Shown piece by piece: positions 1 to 11,800 of a DNA stretch of 64,000 nucleotides. Source of the stretch: Endomychus coccineus (taxonomy: Eukaryota > Arthropoda > Insecta > Coleoptera > Endomychidae). The notes beneath the pieces were generated by a model, which was not told the origin of the DNA, ran no database searches, and saw only the letters and a list, made by a program, of their open reading frames with translations. Within the stretch, counting starts at the first letter, position 1, and every line of letters starts with the position of its first letter. Where the stretch lies: assembly GCA_958510875.1 (NCBI GenBank), contig OY294067.1, positions 105,010,010 to 105,074,009 on the forward strand, written 5' to 3'. Made by a program: the position numbers and the translations under genes.

Positions 1-267
1 ACCGAAAAAGTGAGGGAGTCCTCCATCTTGCTGCCACCTCATTGTGTCCCTTTTTTGATTGAGGGAGTGTTTCAATTGACTGAGGTAGAACATTTTGAAG
101 GAAATCTGAATGTTTTCCCTGGGGCAATGTTCTTTCATCAAAATATGAACCAATCAACCCGTTGAATACACCGTACCAAACATTGACTAACCATTTTGTT
201 TGGAAAATAGTTACTCCCATCAATTTTGGATGATCAATAATATTAATTATGGGGCATAGTAATACCA
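1..267. other. no recognised gene
   Basis: AT-rich sequence without a convincing coding frame or repeat. It may be the degraded upstream part of the LINE fragment that follows. Confidence 0.3.
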
Positions 268-1100
268 TTGTTTTGGAACCACTCACACTCCACTTCACAA
301 TATTTTGTCTTCGAAACTGTAATTTATTCTAACGTATATCCTAGTATAAGAAATCTTGTATCTTCTTTCCATCATGGGTTTGTTGAAAAACAATCCACAG
401 TTGCCAACAGTGGTCAGGAAGTTGTAAGTTACATAAACTTTTCGCGAACATTTGATACGAATTTACACTCGATAGTTATTTCTACACTTCAAACACTGTT
501 ATTTATTTCAGGGCTAATTCATTTTATGAAGTCTCAACTGAATGAGCGAAAGTTCTACGTTATGTATAATGGATATGAATCGTCATTACATTGTGCTAAT
601 TCAGGTGTACCTCAAGGATCAAACCTTGATCCTTTGTTATTTTTATTATTTATTAATGATCTACCTACCACACTTTTATGTTTAAAGCAAGCTCCTTGGT
701 GCAGATGGCTTAAAAATATACTTCCCTTTAAAAAAATCGAGGGTTGCATTAAACTATGAAATAACTTGGACAATGTTCATGAAGGGTTCTGCAGTAATAA
801 GTTATATTTAAATATAGCTAAATGTGACGTTGTAGCGTTCACACGAAGTATCCTTTCTACTACGTATATACAATTAATAATCATTCAATATCACCTTAAA
901 CTATAATCAAAGGTTCTAGAAATAACATTTGAAGATGAACTCAAATTTCAACAACATATTACTAACATCACATCTTTTGCCAGTGGAATGCTAGGTTTTA
1001 TATTTAGATCCTTTGGAGCTTTCCGACGTCAAGGCTCTACCAGCTCTATTTTGTACTTTTGTTAGGTCCAAACTTGAATATTTATTCAGTATACTTGACT
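268..1100 (+). pseudogene. non-LTR retrotransposon (LINE) reverse transcriptase fragment
   Basis: The 163-codon frame at 268-759 contains a block typical of non-LTR reverse transcriptases, GVPQGS followed by LDPLLFLLFINDLP, which is RT motif 4 of Jockey/CR1-like LINEs. An earlier HHGFVEKQST resembles the usual HGF-x-STxxNL motif. Downstream, in shifted frames to about 1080, SNKLYLNIAKCDVVAFTRS resembles the post-YADD block. The YADD catalytic motif itself is lost between about 690 and 760. The expected full protein would exceed 800 residues, so this is a 5'-truncated, frameshifted relic. The family call is secure; the clade is inferred. Confidence 0.8.
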
Positions 1101-1139
1101 TATTTCATAAATTAGACGGGCAGTTAATTTAATTCATTA

Positions 1140-1295
1140 TATAAAACATAGCAATATCAATCAAAATGATCGGGTGCTTGTATACATAAATGAAAAACTA
1201 TCGTCTACACGTGAACTGAAAAACCTAGGTAATATTATCATAGTAATTGAATGAACTGTACAAAAACTTAATACCAATATAATAATACACTTCTG
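1140..1295 (+). pseudogene. LINE endonuclease fragment, left of hAT insertion
   Basis: One plus-strand frame reads DRVLVYINEKLSSTRELKNL, which resembles the start of the apurinic-like endonuclease of CR1/Jockey-type LINEs (a G-V-x-x-Y-I type motif). The frame runs up to the 8-bp target duplication at 1296-1303 and appears to resume after the hAT element at 2968. These two pieces were therefore probably one LINE copy before the insertion. Confidence 0.55.
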
Positions 1296-1303
1296 ATGTG
1301 GAT

Positions 1304-2959
1304 CAGTGGCGGCTCCTCGAAGGAGGCTAAGGAGGCTCAGCCTCCTCACCAATTTATCTTAATGATCATTCTCCATTTTATTTCCTGTTTCTCTGATAAT
1401 TCTTTAAATTTTACAATTAATTCCCCGTTCTCAGTAGTTATTTTTAATCTGGCAACAGTGGTCAGAGGCTAGATTCTCTATATATCTCAAACGCTAAATA
1501 CGTGTGGTCAACACAGTTGCCGTTTTCCAAGCAGTTCGATTGCCAGATAGGGTAAAAGAGCGAATACTGCAACACCCTATGTAGGCTAGCTTCTCGTACG
1601 GAATCGTCGGTCGCATGAAATACGATTACTTGCTACCGCCCTTCCGCTAGAAGAATGCGACACGTGTCGTGTTCCTTTAGTTCTTGTTTTTGTACCGCGA
1701 GGCGAAGTAAGGTTAAGTAGTTAAGTTAAAATTGATGTAATCGGTGAACGTTAAAATGATGAGTGACTTAGTTGCTGGGTTCTTAGAAAATCCATTTAGT
1801 GGATTAACATATGATAAGAAAGTGTTTTGTTAAAAATAAACGGCCTTTACCGGATTTGAAAGGATTAGTGGTGACGATGACAGGTATGTGTCAAAATCGA
1901 AATACACAATGAATTATGTTGCTTGCTATTTACATCTGATACAACTTCATGTTGGGGGCACTCGGGTTATGATGATTTGAAAAATTTAGCTTGTGGTATA
2001 GACAGACATGAAAAATCCCAGGAACATATTACATCGAATATTAAGTTTAAATTAACCGGTATACAAAATATTGTTAAAGGAGGAAAACATATAATTTGGT
2101 AGACAAGAAACTACATTATAAGCAACTTTTTTTATGAAATTTTAGATACTATTAAAGGTCAAATTGAGATTCGATTTTCCGATTTACATGAATTGAAGTT
2201 TTTCGACTTGACTAATAGAAGATTTTTCGAATCTTTTTCAAAATAGTTTCTCAATACACTTTTAGATAACTTAGTTCTAAAATATAATTTTTTTGATAAA
2301 ATAGCACTGCACAATGAATTATGGGTTATATACCTACTCGGATAAAGATATTTTAGGCCAGTACGACATTCACGCCGATATGATAAAATATATGATAGAC
2401 AATGATTTGCAACAAGTTTTACCTCAGTTTTATAAACTACTTTGTTTGACAGTCACCATTCCTGTCACGTCGGCATCGGTGGAGAGATCATTTCCTACTC
2501 TCAAACGAATTAAAATTACATGCGAAATACAATGGGCCAAAATCGTTTATACAATGTTAGTTTGATATCTATTGAAAAAGATTTAGTAAAACACTTAAAA
2601 CAAAATGATACATTTTATGATAATATTATTGATCATTTTTCGCAAACTAAAGACGGTAGAATTCCGTTAATATATAAAAAAAGTTAGTAAAAATAATGAA
2701 AAATAACAAAATATGAAAAATTTCAAAAAAAAATAAAAAATATCAAAAATCCAAAGAAAAAAAACGAACAAAAAATGTTTTGCCAAAAGAAACTCTACAC
2801 CTCTACGTTGGTTCTTGCTTGGCAACAATTAATTTTGTCACTGAAGTAGCTGGTATGGTCGCTGTGCAAAGGTTAAATTTATTGGCTGAATAGAGCATAT
2901 TTTTACAAGAACGTTTTATGTCCAGCCTCCTCTCTTAAAAAGTTCACGAGCCGCCACTG
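1304..2959 (+). mobile_element. hAT-superfamily DNA transposon with TIRs and 8-bp TSD
   Basis: The element starts CAGTGGCGGCTC and ends GAGCCGCCACTG, a perfect 12-bp terminal inverted repeat. Further in, both ends carry a GGAGGCT/AGCCTCC motif. It is flanked by an exact 8-bp direct repeat, ATGTGGAT, at 1296-1303 and 2960-2967, which is the target-site duplication expected of hAT elements. At 1656 bp it is shorter than autonomous members because the middle of the transposase is deleted. It lies inside a LINE copy, so it is younger than that LINE. Confidence 0.92.
1756..2687 (+). pseudogene. hAT (ZMYM/TTF-type) transposase, deleted and frameshifted
   Basis: The remains begin near 1756 and read through several frames. 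An N-terminal part around 1945-2075 reads GYDDLKNLACGIDRHEKSQEH, resembling the TTF-type zinc-finger region (W-x-x-GYxDLxxL...HExSxxH) of ZMYM-like hAT transposases. The C-terminal frame at 2314-2565 contains LTVTIPVTSASVERSFPTLK, the hAT dimerisation domain core. After a frameshift the tail reads MGQNRLYNVSLISIEKD and ends at TAG 2685-2687. The DDE core between these parts is missing. It cannot be functional. Confidence 0.85.
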
Positions 2960-2967
2960 ATGTGGAT

Positions 2968-3765
2968 TTAGTTATCAACCTGAGGAATGATGCGAATGAC
3001 GAAACACAAAATGGAATGCATATTCTTGCAGGTAGATATCATGAAGAACCATGATATAACAGAAAACTATCTGAATATATTGGCAGAACACAAATTCACA
3101 TCCGCTATCAATGATACATGACACAAAAAACCGTATTGACCATACATTTATTAAAAACATAAGATTGCACGATTACTTCAATCATTCTACAGGTCCGCAT
3201 TTCTCAGCACGAAGCAGTTATTCCCAACGTCAGCTCTCCTGAAATTAAAAACAAATAATTGAAACACAGTTCAAATACCATATAGATTACAATAAACTGA
3301 AAGTTGGGTTGGGAGGAGAGTCGTGGCAAACATGTATAATAATGAGGAATTTGAAAAGAGTACAGATATATTTATTGCTGAATTGAAAGACCACAATGAC
3401 AGCATTGACGCATGTACAGTAAAAACGAACATAATTAGACAGTTAAAAAGTGTTGGATTAATGAATTCTACTAGAAGGCAAAATTGGCTATATCAGATAA
3501 TGAGAATAAACCCAAGAAATAGAAGATACAAAACCAATATTTTACACAATGAAAAAGGTATTGCGAACGAATTCAATAAATTCTTTACAAATATTGGGAA
3601 TAAACTAGCTGATAAAATAAAAAATAAGCAAGAATCAAATCAAAATAGAAATGATCTTGCAACCTCATTTTATTTAACAGAGGTGAATGAGAGCGAAGAA
3701 GTTAAAACCATGGAAAGTTTGAAAAATAGAAAAGCTCCAGGGCAGGATAAAATCAAATCTGAAAC
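2968..3765 (+). pseudogene. LINE endonuclease end and RT linker, right of hAT insertion
   Basis: After the hAT element, frames near 3090-3230 read IDHTFIKNIRLHDYF, like the end of a LINE endonuclease (x-IDHIFIK). The frame from 3323 reads IANEFNKFFTNIGNKLADKI and later LKNRKAPGQDKIKSE. The first is the linker between endonuclease and reverse transcriptase; the second is RT motif 1 (xxKAPGxDxI). The open frame continues to 3934, but beyond about 3765 the protein no longer looks like a LINE and runs into a different element. The piece is best joined with 1140-1295 as one copy. Confidence 0.75.
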
Positions 3766-3904
3766 TTCAAGAGAACAAGCAATTCTGCCCAGGACTGCAA
3801 TTCTACGTTCTACGTACATTCACGTTGTGTGTTGTGTAAATTGCGAAACGTGTACCTACATTTTTCACATCAATATATTAAACCAAAAAATTAATGTGTC
3901 AATA

Positions 3905-4171
3905 CGTCTATTTGTTTATCTCGATGAGACATGAATTTTCAAAGATCGTACTGTCGGTCATTCCTGGCAAGATCTAGCAAGTAAAACTGTGAAAACGATG
4001 AATCTTGGTGAAACAATGTGTATCGTAATTCATGCTGGTTGGACAGAACATTTTATTCCTAGCGCAAAAGTAATATTTTCTTCAAAAACAGAGGATGTGG
4101 ATCATCATGGTGAAATGTATCAAGACAACTTCTAAAATTGGTTTGAATTCCAACTGTTTGTGAATTTATAA
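3905..4171 (+). pseudogene. Tc1/mariner-like DDE transposase fragment
   Basis: The frame reads LFVYLDET, then a TGA stop, then IFKDRTVGHSW and ETMCIVIHAGWTEHFIPSAK, with DVDHHGEMYQDNF before a second in-frame TAA. This matches an insect IS630/Tc1-mariner-like transposase block, YLDETW...HxxxxxW...RLIIVHAGGxxGFIP...DYHxxMN. The first catalytic Asp is in LDET. The TGA falls where Trp is expected, which suggests a TGG to TGA mutation. A sister fragment lies at 14583-15005. Only the first Asp region survives here. Confidence 0.72.
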
Positions 4172-4737
4172 GAATCACCACCATCGTAACCTCCTTCCGC
4201 TTGAATGGTTAATTACAAGTGGGGGAGGTTGACACTTACTGTCCTCTTATGACAATAACTGACCTGCTCGGGTTTCTTGAGGGTCCAGGTTCCCTTTTTA
4301 TATAGGTTTTAAAATTGCTTTTTCTCTTTCGTGTGGATTGCCAAATAAAACAGATGTTTCTAGTTCAACTAACTTTATTAATTATCCCTATTTTCATTTG
4401 GTATATTTACACTAGCTATGTACAATATATTTACAAAATATTGCTCAGAACAGGCCGTTTAATGCGTGCGTTTTCCGTGCCTAAAATAACTCGCTAATTA
4501 GATGTTTTTTTATCGTCGGTTAGCGCCGGGAGTCTCCACCATCTGTGTGAGGTGATAGACAAGTTTTTGTCTCTAGGTCTAGAAATGAAACGCGACAATC
4601 TAAATATTTAGTACACCTCTAACTTCGACGGAGCGTGGATCGTATGTTCACTCTGACCTGTATTTCAGACGTAATTTCTTACGAAGCGGGGCATTTCGGA
4701 CCAGGTTGATTTGTCAGTGATCTTCGGCTATAACTGA
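4172..4737. other. no recognised gene
   Basis: There is no supported coding frame or RNA. The segment leads into the minisatellite and may belong to the same host element as that array. Confidence 0.3.
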
Positions 4738-5372
4738 ATTAGTAATTTCACACGTCGGTCTCGGAAAGTATCACAACGTAGCACCTGAAATCAATTCGCA
4801 GGAGCTGAATCGCAATCGTTCAAGCTACCAGGATTGATCTTCAGGCTGTACCGGCTGTGAATTTATTCACAATTCTACAAATCGGTCTCGGGCAATATCA
4901 TAATTTAGCCTCTGAAATACAATTCGCAGGAGCCGAATCGCAATCGTCCAAGCTACCAGGATTGATTTTTCAGGCTGTTCCGCATGTGAATTTATCCACA
5001 ATTCTACAAATCGGTTTCGGGAAATATCCTAACTTAGCCTCTAGAAATCAATTCGCAGGAGCTGAATCGCAATCGTCCAAGCTACCAGGATTGATTTTTT
5101 ATGCTATTCCGGCTGAGAATTCATACACAATTCTACAAATCGGTCTCGGGCAATATCCTAACTTAGCCTCTAGAAAACAATTTGCAGGAGCTGAATCGCA
5201 ATCGTCCAAGCTACCAGGATTGATTTTTCAGGCTGTTCCGGCTGTGAATTCATTCACAATTCTACAAATCGGTCTCGGGAAATATCCTAACTTAGCCTCT
5301 AGAAATCAATTCGCAGGAGCTGAATCGCAATCGTCCAAGCTACCAGGATTGTTTTATAGACTATTGAATTTA
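4738..5372 (+). repeat. 129-bp coding-compatible tandem repeat, about 5 copies
   Basis: The marker CACAATTCTACAAATCGG recurs at 4868, 4997, 5126 and 5255, an exact 129-bp period. A more diverged unit lies upstream at about 4738. Because 129 is a multiple of three, a frame stays open from 4857 to 5432 and would encode a 43-residue repeat (TILQIGLG...NLAS...FAGAESQSSKLPGL). No signal peptide or known domain is seen. The frame may be open only because stop-free units were amplified. I do not recognise the family. Confidence 0.85.
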
Positions 5373-5432
5373 TTAACAAAGTTCGAATTTGGAATCGGAC
5401 TTATGTACTGGAATGTTAATTCAATAACTTGA

Positions 5433-5984
5433 ATGGATTTTATACGACAATTAATACTCACTTTCTATCTCTCGGATTTGCATAATGGCAACTGCTTCGG
5501 GTTGTTTCGGAGAATAAATTACTGCAGGTCAATCTCGATGCTGGTCTGGCAAGTAAGTCCCTTTTAGCTATGGAATGGGCTCGCTTTTATACAGATCGTG
5601 GCATGTGACGTAACGTGAACAGGTGACCGGCTTGTGAATTCTGTTCACCAGTTTTTATACATAGATGTGCACGAAGTTTGATCTCTTAACTTTGCCTATG
5701 TAATTCGACTTCACTGAAATATTCAAATTGATTTGTAAGTCATGGAGAATGCTCCATTACACGTTGTGGATATTGAATAAACTGCCATCGAGCACCCCAA
5801 GAAATTTGATATACAATAAAGGTTAAGTAGGAATAATATACCCACATTATGATACCACCTTTGAACTACTGTTTTTGATCTTAGCAATGGTGAATAATCC
5901 ACAACCATTATTATGTAGCAGATAATTCCAAGTTAGGTGAAAAGTCCCTGAAAACTGAAACAAGAAAAGATTTATTTGACCAAA
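5433..5984. other. no recognised gene
   Basis: No supported gene. The motif TTAGGTGAAAAGTCCCTGAAA near 5934-5954 may be one end of the adjacent mariner element, since similar mariner termini contain GAAAAGTCC. A matching terminus near 7030 (TTTTTCACCTTGCC) is weaker. Confidence 0.3.
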
Positions 5985-5987
5985 ACT

Positions 5988-6881
5988 TATTTATTTCTCA
6001 ACATAATATCCCGATACACTTCCTTCAACGTTTTTCAAATTTTCCGATTGCTTCCAAATAATACGTATCCGGTAATCCTTCAAAATAGGTGTTTGTTTCA
6101 GTGATGACCTCATCGTTGGAGCCAAATCTCTTTGCGCCGAATCATTCCTCCAAGTTTGGAAATAGATAAAATCGTAGGTGGACAAATCTTCAAAATATGA
6201 TGGATGACGGAACCAATTCGTAGAGATATTCATGCAATTTTACAATGGCGACTGCGGACGTGTGCGCCGGTGCGTTGTCCTGGTGGAAGAGCACTTTTTA
6301 TTTGCCAAAAGCGGCCGCTTCCACTTCAAATCGGCGTCGAATTCATTCAACAAGTTCTGCATAATATACGCCAGTGATCGGTTTGCTCTTTTCAAGGTAA
6401 TCGATATGGACGATACTGTGTGCATCCCAATGAACAGTCACCATGACTTTGTTGGCGGATAAACCCATTGTGAGCTTTTTCCATGTTTCGTCCACGGTTA
6501 CGAAACGGCGCAATAAGTCCTTCCTGTCCCGCTTGATCATCGCCAAACACTCCTTTCAAGTTGTCACATCTGGTAGATAGTTTTCTCATGTTCAAAAATG
6601 TATGCAAAATGTTCCGTACCCATTCGGTTGAGATGCCCATAGCCTCAGTAATCTCGTGTAATTTAAGTCGCCGTACGTCCAATATCATACCATGAATTCT
6701 ACCAACGATATCGGGCGTTGTAATCTCGGTACTACCACAACGAAAATCAGTAAACCACTTGTGAATCGTTCAAATCGATGGTGAATAACGTTTCACAAGC
6801 GATGCTTTGGATGGATTGCGTAATGTTTTTCCCACACGAGAAATAATGTTTAATCGAAACGCGAACTTCACTTTTCTCCAT
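5988..6881 (-). pseudogene. mariner transposase, frameshifted
   Basis: Read on the minus strand from ATG at 6881, the start MEKSEVRVSIKHYF is the conserved mariner N-terminus. A helix-turn-helix stretch follows (LKLHEITEAMGISTEWVRNI). Then come FVTVDETW with the first catalytic Asp, KVMVTVHWDAHSIVHIDYLE with the second part of the core, and FHQDNAPAHTSAVA with the conserved DNAPAHTS block. The total span of about 900 bp equals a full mariner ORF of roughly 345 codons. At least three frameshifts and in-frame stops inactivate it, including one near 6770 in the N-terminal region. The mariner assignment is firm; the subfamily is not resolved. Confidence 0.9.
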
Positions 6882-6899
6882 ATTTACAAAAATCTGCAA

Positions 6900-7654
6900 A
6901 GCTGCTAGCTTTCGATGGGTGTCAAAACAGAACTGAATGACATATCAGTCTGGAAATTTTAAAGCGTTCCAGTTAAAGATAGTACATTATAAATGTCACA
7001 TGGGATTTTCGATTGTGGTGCCATCTGTTTTATTTTTCACCTTGCCTTGATATAGAATAAGTTTAACGGAGGTGTACGATAGAATTAGATATCATTCACG
7101 TGTTGTTAATGAATTGTACCTGTGGCATTACAATGTGATGTAGTGCCGTTCATCGAACTAGTAAACATACGTTTTTTTTTTGTAATCTATATGTGTGATT
7201 TCCTATACGACCTGTATCCAGCTACTTAAGAGATTTAAATATACTAAATGAACCTGAATAATCAATTGGCAATCATTGGGTTAGGGTCTCACTGCCGTTG
7301 AGGACACTTGTCAAACATTGATTATTATACTGTTCTACTCAGTAATTAAACAAGAACAATTTCAAAAAAATTAAACAATTCTATTTTCTCCTTATTGTGA
7401 GCATATTATAATTAATCCTATCTCGCCCATGTTAATAAAAGGCTTATTATTTGAATTGACAGGGATATCTATATTATGGATAACAGGCACATAATGTGAG
7501 AGTGTATCAGGTTATTTGTCATGTTTTATTGAGGGGTGAAGTGTTGCCGGTTATAGACAGTCTGAACTGTGATAATGATTCATTAATCTATGGAACTGTT
7601 TGCATAGACCTAGTACAAGATCTATGATTGTACGTGATTATTTTTCATGTCAAA
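6900..7654. other. no recognised gene
   Basis: The first 150 bases are probably the 3' part of the mariner element. The rest is AT-rich with no supported feature. Confidence 0.3.
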
Positions 7655-8130
7655 AACGTTAAAATAGATCGAATCTCCTTTGCCCCGTTTGGGATTGCGT
7701 TTTGAAATATCCGTTCTTAGCTTCTGCCTACGTCGTAAAGAACCGATCTGCCAAATTTCAAGTAGATCTTCTTTATAGTTTCGGAGATTTTGTGATGAGC
7801 GAGTCAGTGAGTCAGTGAGTGGTATTGGCCTTATATACTAGCATTTTTCCGCAGGCTACACCCGCAGAAACAGCTAATACCCATAAAAGAAAGCGTCGGC
7901 TGCGCCTCCGAGATGACATTCCCAAGTTTCATATACTTAATAAAATTATTTATAATGTGTAGAAACGTGATTATATCAGCAGTCCGTCAAAATATATCGA
8001 ACCCCTTTTACCCCGTTTGAATTGAGTTTCGAAAAATCATTTCTTAGCGAGGGCCAACGTCGTCTAAGAAACATGTCTGCCAAGTTTCAACAAGATATAT
8101 ATTCATAAGTTGAGATCGTGGCCTTACAAC
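7655..8130 (+). repeat. two tandem copies of a dispersed insect repeat
   Basis: Copy 1 (about 7655-7842) contains CCTTTGCCCCGTTTGGGATT, CTACGTCGTAAAGAACC, CTGCCAAATTTCAAGTAG and GAGTCAGTGAGTCAGTGAGT, ending GGCCTTATATACTAGC. Copy 2 (about 7843-8130) begins with a CCGCAGGCTACACCCGCAG block and repeats the CCCGTTT, CCAACGTCGTCTAAG and CTGCCAAGTTTCAA blocks with divergence. A third start block, GGCTTTCGCCCGCGGAAAC, lies near 8308. This ordered set recurs widely in insect genomes as a non-coding transposon tail. I cannot name the parent family. A reverse-orientation relative lies near 36760. Confidence 0.6.
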
Positions 8131-8667
8131 TTGTGATGTTAATTTAAAAACACATGGGCTTGCATCAGGTAAACTCTGGGTAGAATGATATAAATCAGTA
8201 GTCATTTTTATAATTAGCCGATCAGCAGCACTAACTTCCAACCCTAACCTTGGTTATTCCCTTTCGGAAATATAGGATTATTGTAAATCTTTTGGCTGTT
8301 GTCCGAGGCTTTCGCCCGCGGAAACAAGAATCCCATAGACAGCTCCATCGAAATAAATCATGATATACAGTGTTAAAACAAAAAAGTTACTACTTCCGGT
8401 GTAATCGGAAGTTCCTGTAGATCAACTTGCAACTTCACATATCCGCCAACATCATTCCATTCCATACATGTTTAACTTTTAATTATAAATGGTTTCTCTA
8501 ATTGAAGTTCGCAGAATTACCTTGTATATTCTGCATTGCAGATATCAAACACGAAATGAAACGATGGTATATTCTATCGCAAAAATAAATCTCGTCAAAG
8601 TACAGAGGATATCAGTTTGTAACTTATTTTTTTCTCGCAAATAAAAATATATATATTTTTTCATTTT

Positions 8668-8673
8668 TTTATT
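8668..8673 (-). terminator. candidate polyadenylation signal of the PLB1-like gene
   Basis: On the minus strand this reads AATAAA, 54 nt past the stop codon at 8730-8728 and in an AT-rich stretch. The position fits a short 3' UTR. It is a motif-only call. Confidence 0.5.
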
Positions 8674-8727
8674 TTCAACAACATAATTATTTCTAATAGC
8701 ATACAATAAGAATATACAAAAACGGTT

Positions 8728-8861
8728 TCAGTCACTATTCCTTCTTGTGAATATATAAGGATGATTCTCTGTGGGGCAATTCAGGTCTCCTATACTTCTC
8801 CACCCTCCAGGTAATTTCCTACCTACTGGCTCCAAAACGGAATTCCACAAATCGTTTGCAA
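8728..8861 (-). CDS. PLB1: PLB1-like exon 6 (C-terminus)
   Basis: The acceptor GATTTATAG lies just before 8861. Two bases complete a split Val codon and then 43 codons read ANDLWNSVLEPVGRKLPGG and later NHPYIFTRRNSD before TGA at 8730-8728. LWN-x(2)-LEPVGRK and the final FTxRNS are C-terminal signatures of PLB1 enzymes. Confidence 0.92.
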
Positions 8862-11800
8862 CTATAAATCAATCAATGAATAGTTATGAGATACGACATT
8901 TACAAGAAATCAAAATGTGAATGTTGTAGTTTCAGGGACTTTTCAGAGTCTGCACAAGTTTCAACTGTAAAAATGTGTTTTGAAGCATAGTTTTTTTTTA
9001 ATTATTCATATCAACGCTTCCAAACATTCACTTACTTTTTATTTAATTATTAATATATGAACAAGTTCCGATTGAATAATTCAGGAAAATTTGTCTCAAA
9101 AATGTTGGTACTTATGTTGTACGTTAATTTATTTATAGCCTTCTTGATAATATTCATCCAGAAATTAGATTCACATTAGAAATTTGAAAGTGTCTCTGAT
9201 GATGGAAATAAAAAGTTCCGAAAACTTGGATGAACTAAAGAATTTTTGACATTGCTGCAAAACCCATTCCATTATTTATTTAGGTTCTTATAACATTACT
9301 AGGAATAAAATTAATCTTGATTGTGAAGTGTCTTGATCAAATTTTGCCAACTTAACCTTCAAAACAAGAGAAAAGTCACTTTATAATGAGATCACGACAA
9401 ATATCTCTCCCGCCGTTCTCCCCTTTTAAAGCAGAATTAAATATCTTCATGAAATTTTGGACACAACCATCAAAACCAGAGGACATTTACTCTAAATAGG
9501 ATTTTGAAAAAACTGCACCAACTCTCTTTCTCACCCGATAAAACAGCAAGTACCGATGCTGATGGAAGTTTACACACTAGACCTTCAAAATAAAAGTGCA
9601 GTCACTTTCTACTTGAGATTTCCAAAAAACTACCCCTCGAAGCAGGTAAGACCCGATTCTATGGTGAAATCTTACACACTTGACCTTCGAATCAAGAGTA
9701 AGTCACTGCCTACATGAGATTTCTTGAAATTGTCCATTCCTCATCCTTTGAAACAGAAACAGTTTCTACAGACGCGGATCACAGACAAATATTTATAAAT
9801 TAATGAAGTTTACAAATAAAATGGTTGAGATTTAAAAATTCAGAGAAACATTTGTGGTTTTCCATTACCTACTAAACTTTGGAGACCTGCACGATAGAGT
9901 TTTATATTATATATTCATTTACTATATATTTTTGATTCTTACGAGTGGGGAAAATTACAGATCCATAACTAACATTTCATTTTCTATGCTGAATAAGTGC
10001 TAATTAGCACGTATGATTTAGTAAAGATCTAAGATGTGAACTTAACTTATTAATCGCAGCACATGTTAATCCCAAAAAATATTTCTCTGGAGTCTCTATC
10101 ATTTTATTGAACAAATATCAAATGGTATTTGTTCACATCTTTTTCATATGAAATGAGCTGTTGCGGTAAAGGGTAAAAAAGTTATAATCATATTGATACT
10201 CACCTAAAGCGTTTCCCTTCTGACTGAAATGAAAACAATCTTCAGACAGATAGCTGAGGTCTGTGTTACCTTTACGAGTTGTAGGGAACAGGTAACTTTT
10301 CAAGAATGGTTGAGCAACTACTGTAAAATTATCTCCATCAAACTCTTTCCTATTTGCTATATCAATTTCTAGCAATTGCCATTTCGCCATGATATCATAA
10401 TAAAACGATTTTCTATCAGGATCAGCAAGTACTCTGTTAGACAAACATGGACATTCGATTTTTCTGAAGAACTGACATTGTAAAGGAACATTATTAATAT
10501 GATCCAAAAGATCCAAATCTGAAACAGCGAAAAATCATTTGTTGTAGTTCATATACATTTCAAAGTAAACTTATGACTTTGCAAAATTTTGCATACTTGT
10601 TTGAAACCCATTATTTCTCAAAACATAATGAATTATTTCTATATATAGAATTTATCACAACTAATTCACCAAAATCTTATATTCTAAATTAGTGAAAATT
10701 ATTAAATAAAACTGTGCTGAAGATTATCAAATCATGTAGTAGCTTATACTGTTACGTTAGATCATAAGCACATATATTGAGAAACTGAAAAATGCCAATT
10801 TTACTGAATATCGTAGAATCAATTCTGGAATTGTTTGGAAGTATTGTTCCAAGGGGATCAATTTACCGCGAAACCAGGGCGATTGCGGGTGACCCACATC
10901 AATAGTTCGCCGTTAGCATGTTACTTTCTGACAATTTTACCCGTAGCGTCTGCTGATTTTACTATCGGAAGCCTAAAAAAATATCAATGTAATATTATTA
11001 AGGTTATTGCATGTTATTTAGAATAAGTAGGTTGAATTTCCAGCGGCGTGAGGAGATATTTCGAAACAACTTTAATGAAACTTTTATGTTTTTTCTTATG
11101 TTGTTTGTCAAGCTATATTCATAGATCTCCAGCGGCGCGAGATGATATTTCGAAACAGCTTTGATAAAACTTACCTATCAATAAAGTACGGTACAGAAGC
11201 ACGAGTAGCATAGATAGCTCTATTACCGTAGAATGAAATGTCTTATGGAAGGGACCAAAACTGTCATGGCCGGCAAAAATATTTCGCTTCGAAAACACGG
11301 GAGGGCGCGTCTAGCGGCCGAAATTAATAGAAACTATAATGCGCATGTGATTGTTATTGTTGTTCAATAGTAGCCATTTTTAATTCATTTGTGGATTTTG
11401 TTTCCATGCGACTTGTTGCTTGCTATCATATACGCAATGTCTAGAACATTATTTTTGCATAATATTTATCATGGGAAAACACGGTTGTGCTATACGCAAT
11501 TGTCAGCCACTTCAGAATTATAAACGCTACCGATTTCTGAATCCCAAATTCGATATGGGCTTATTGAATTTATTGCTGAAGTTTGTGAATCTGGTTCTTC
11601 TGAAGTATACTCCCGAAAAAATAAACAGCAATTACCGGGTGTGCTCAAGACATTTTTCACCAGAAGATATCGGATCAAATGATGCTTTGAAGAAAGATGC
11701 AGTCCCGACGCTTCTTCCACCAACTCAGGTTAATAATGATTTTTTTCAGGTGCAGAACTCGATTTGCCAAATGGAATCAGGAATCATATTGAATCAGGCA

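Noticed and set aside
6232..6462. Plus-strand open frame of 76 codons
   Set aside because: It lies opposite the mariner transposase core (DNAPAHTS block on the minus strand) and has no family resemblance of its own.
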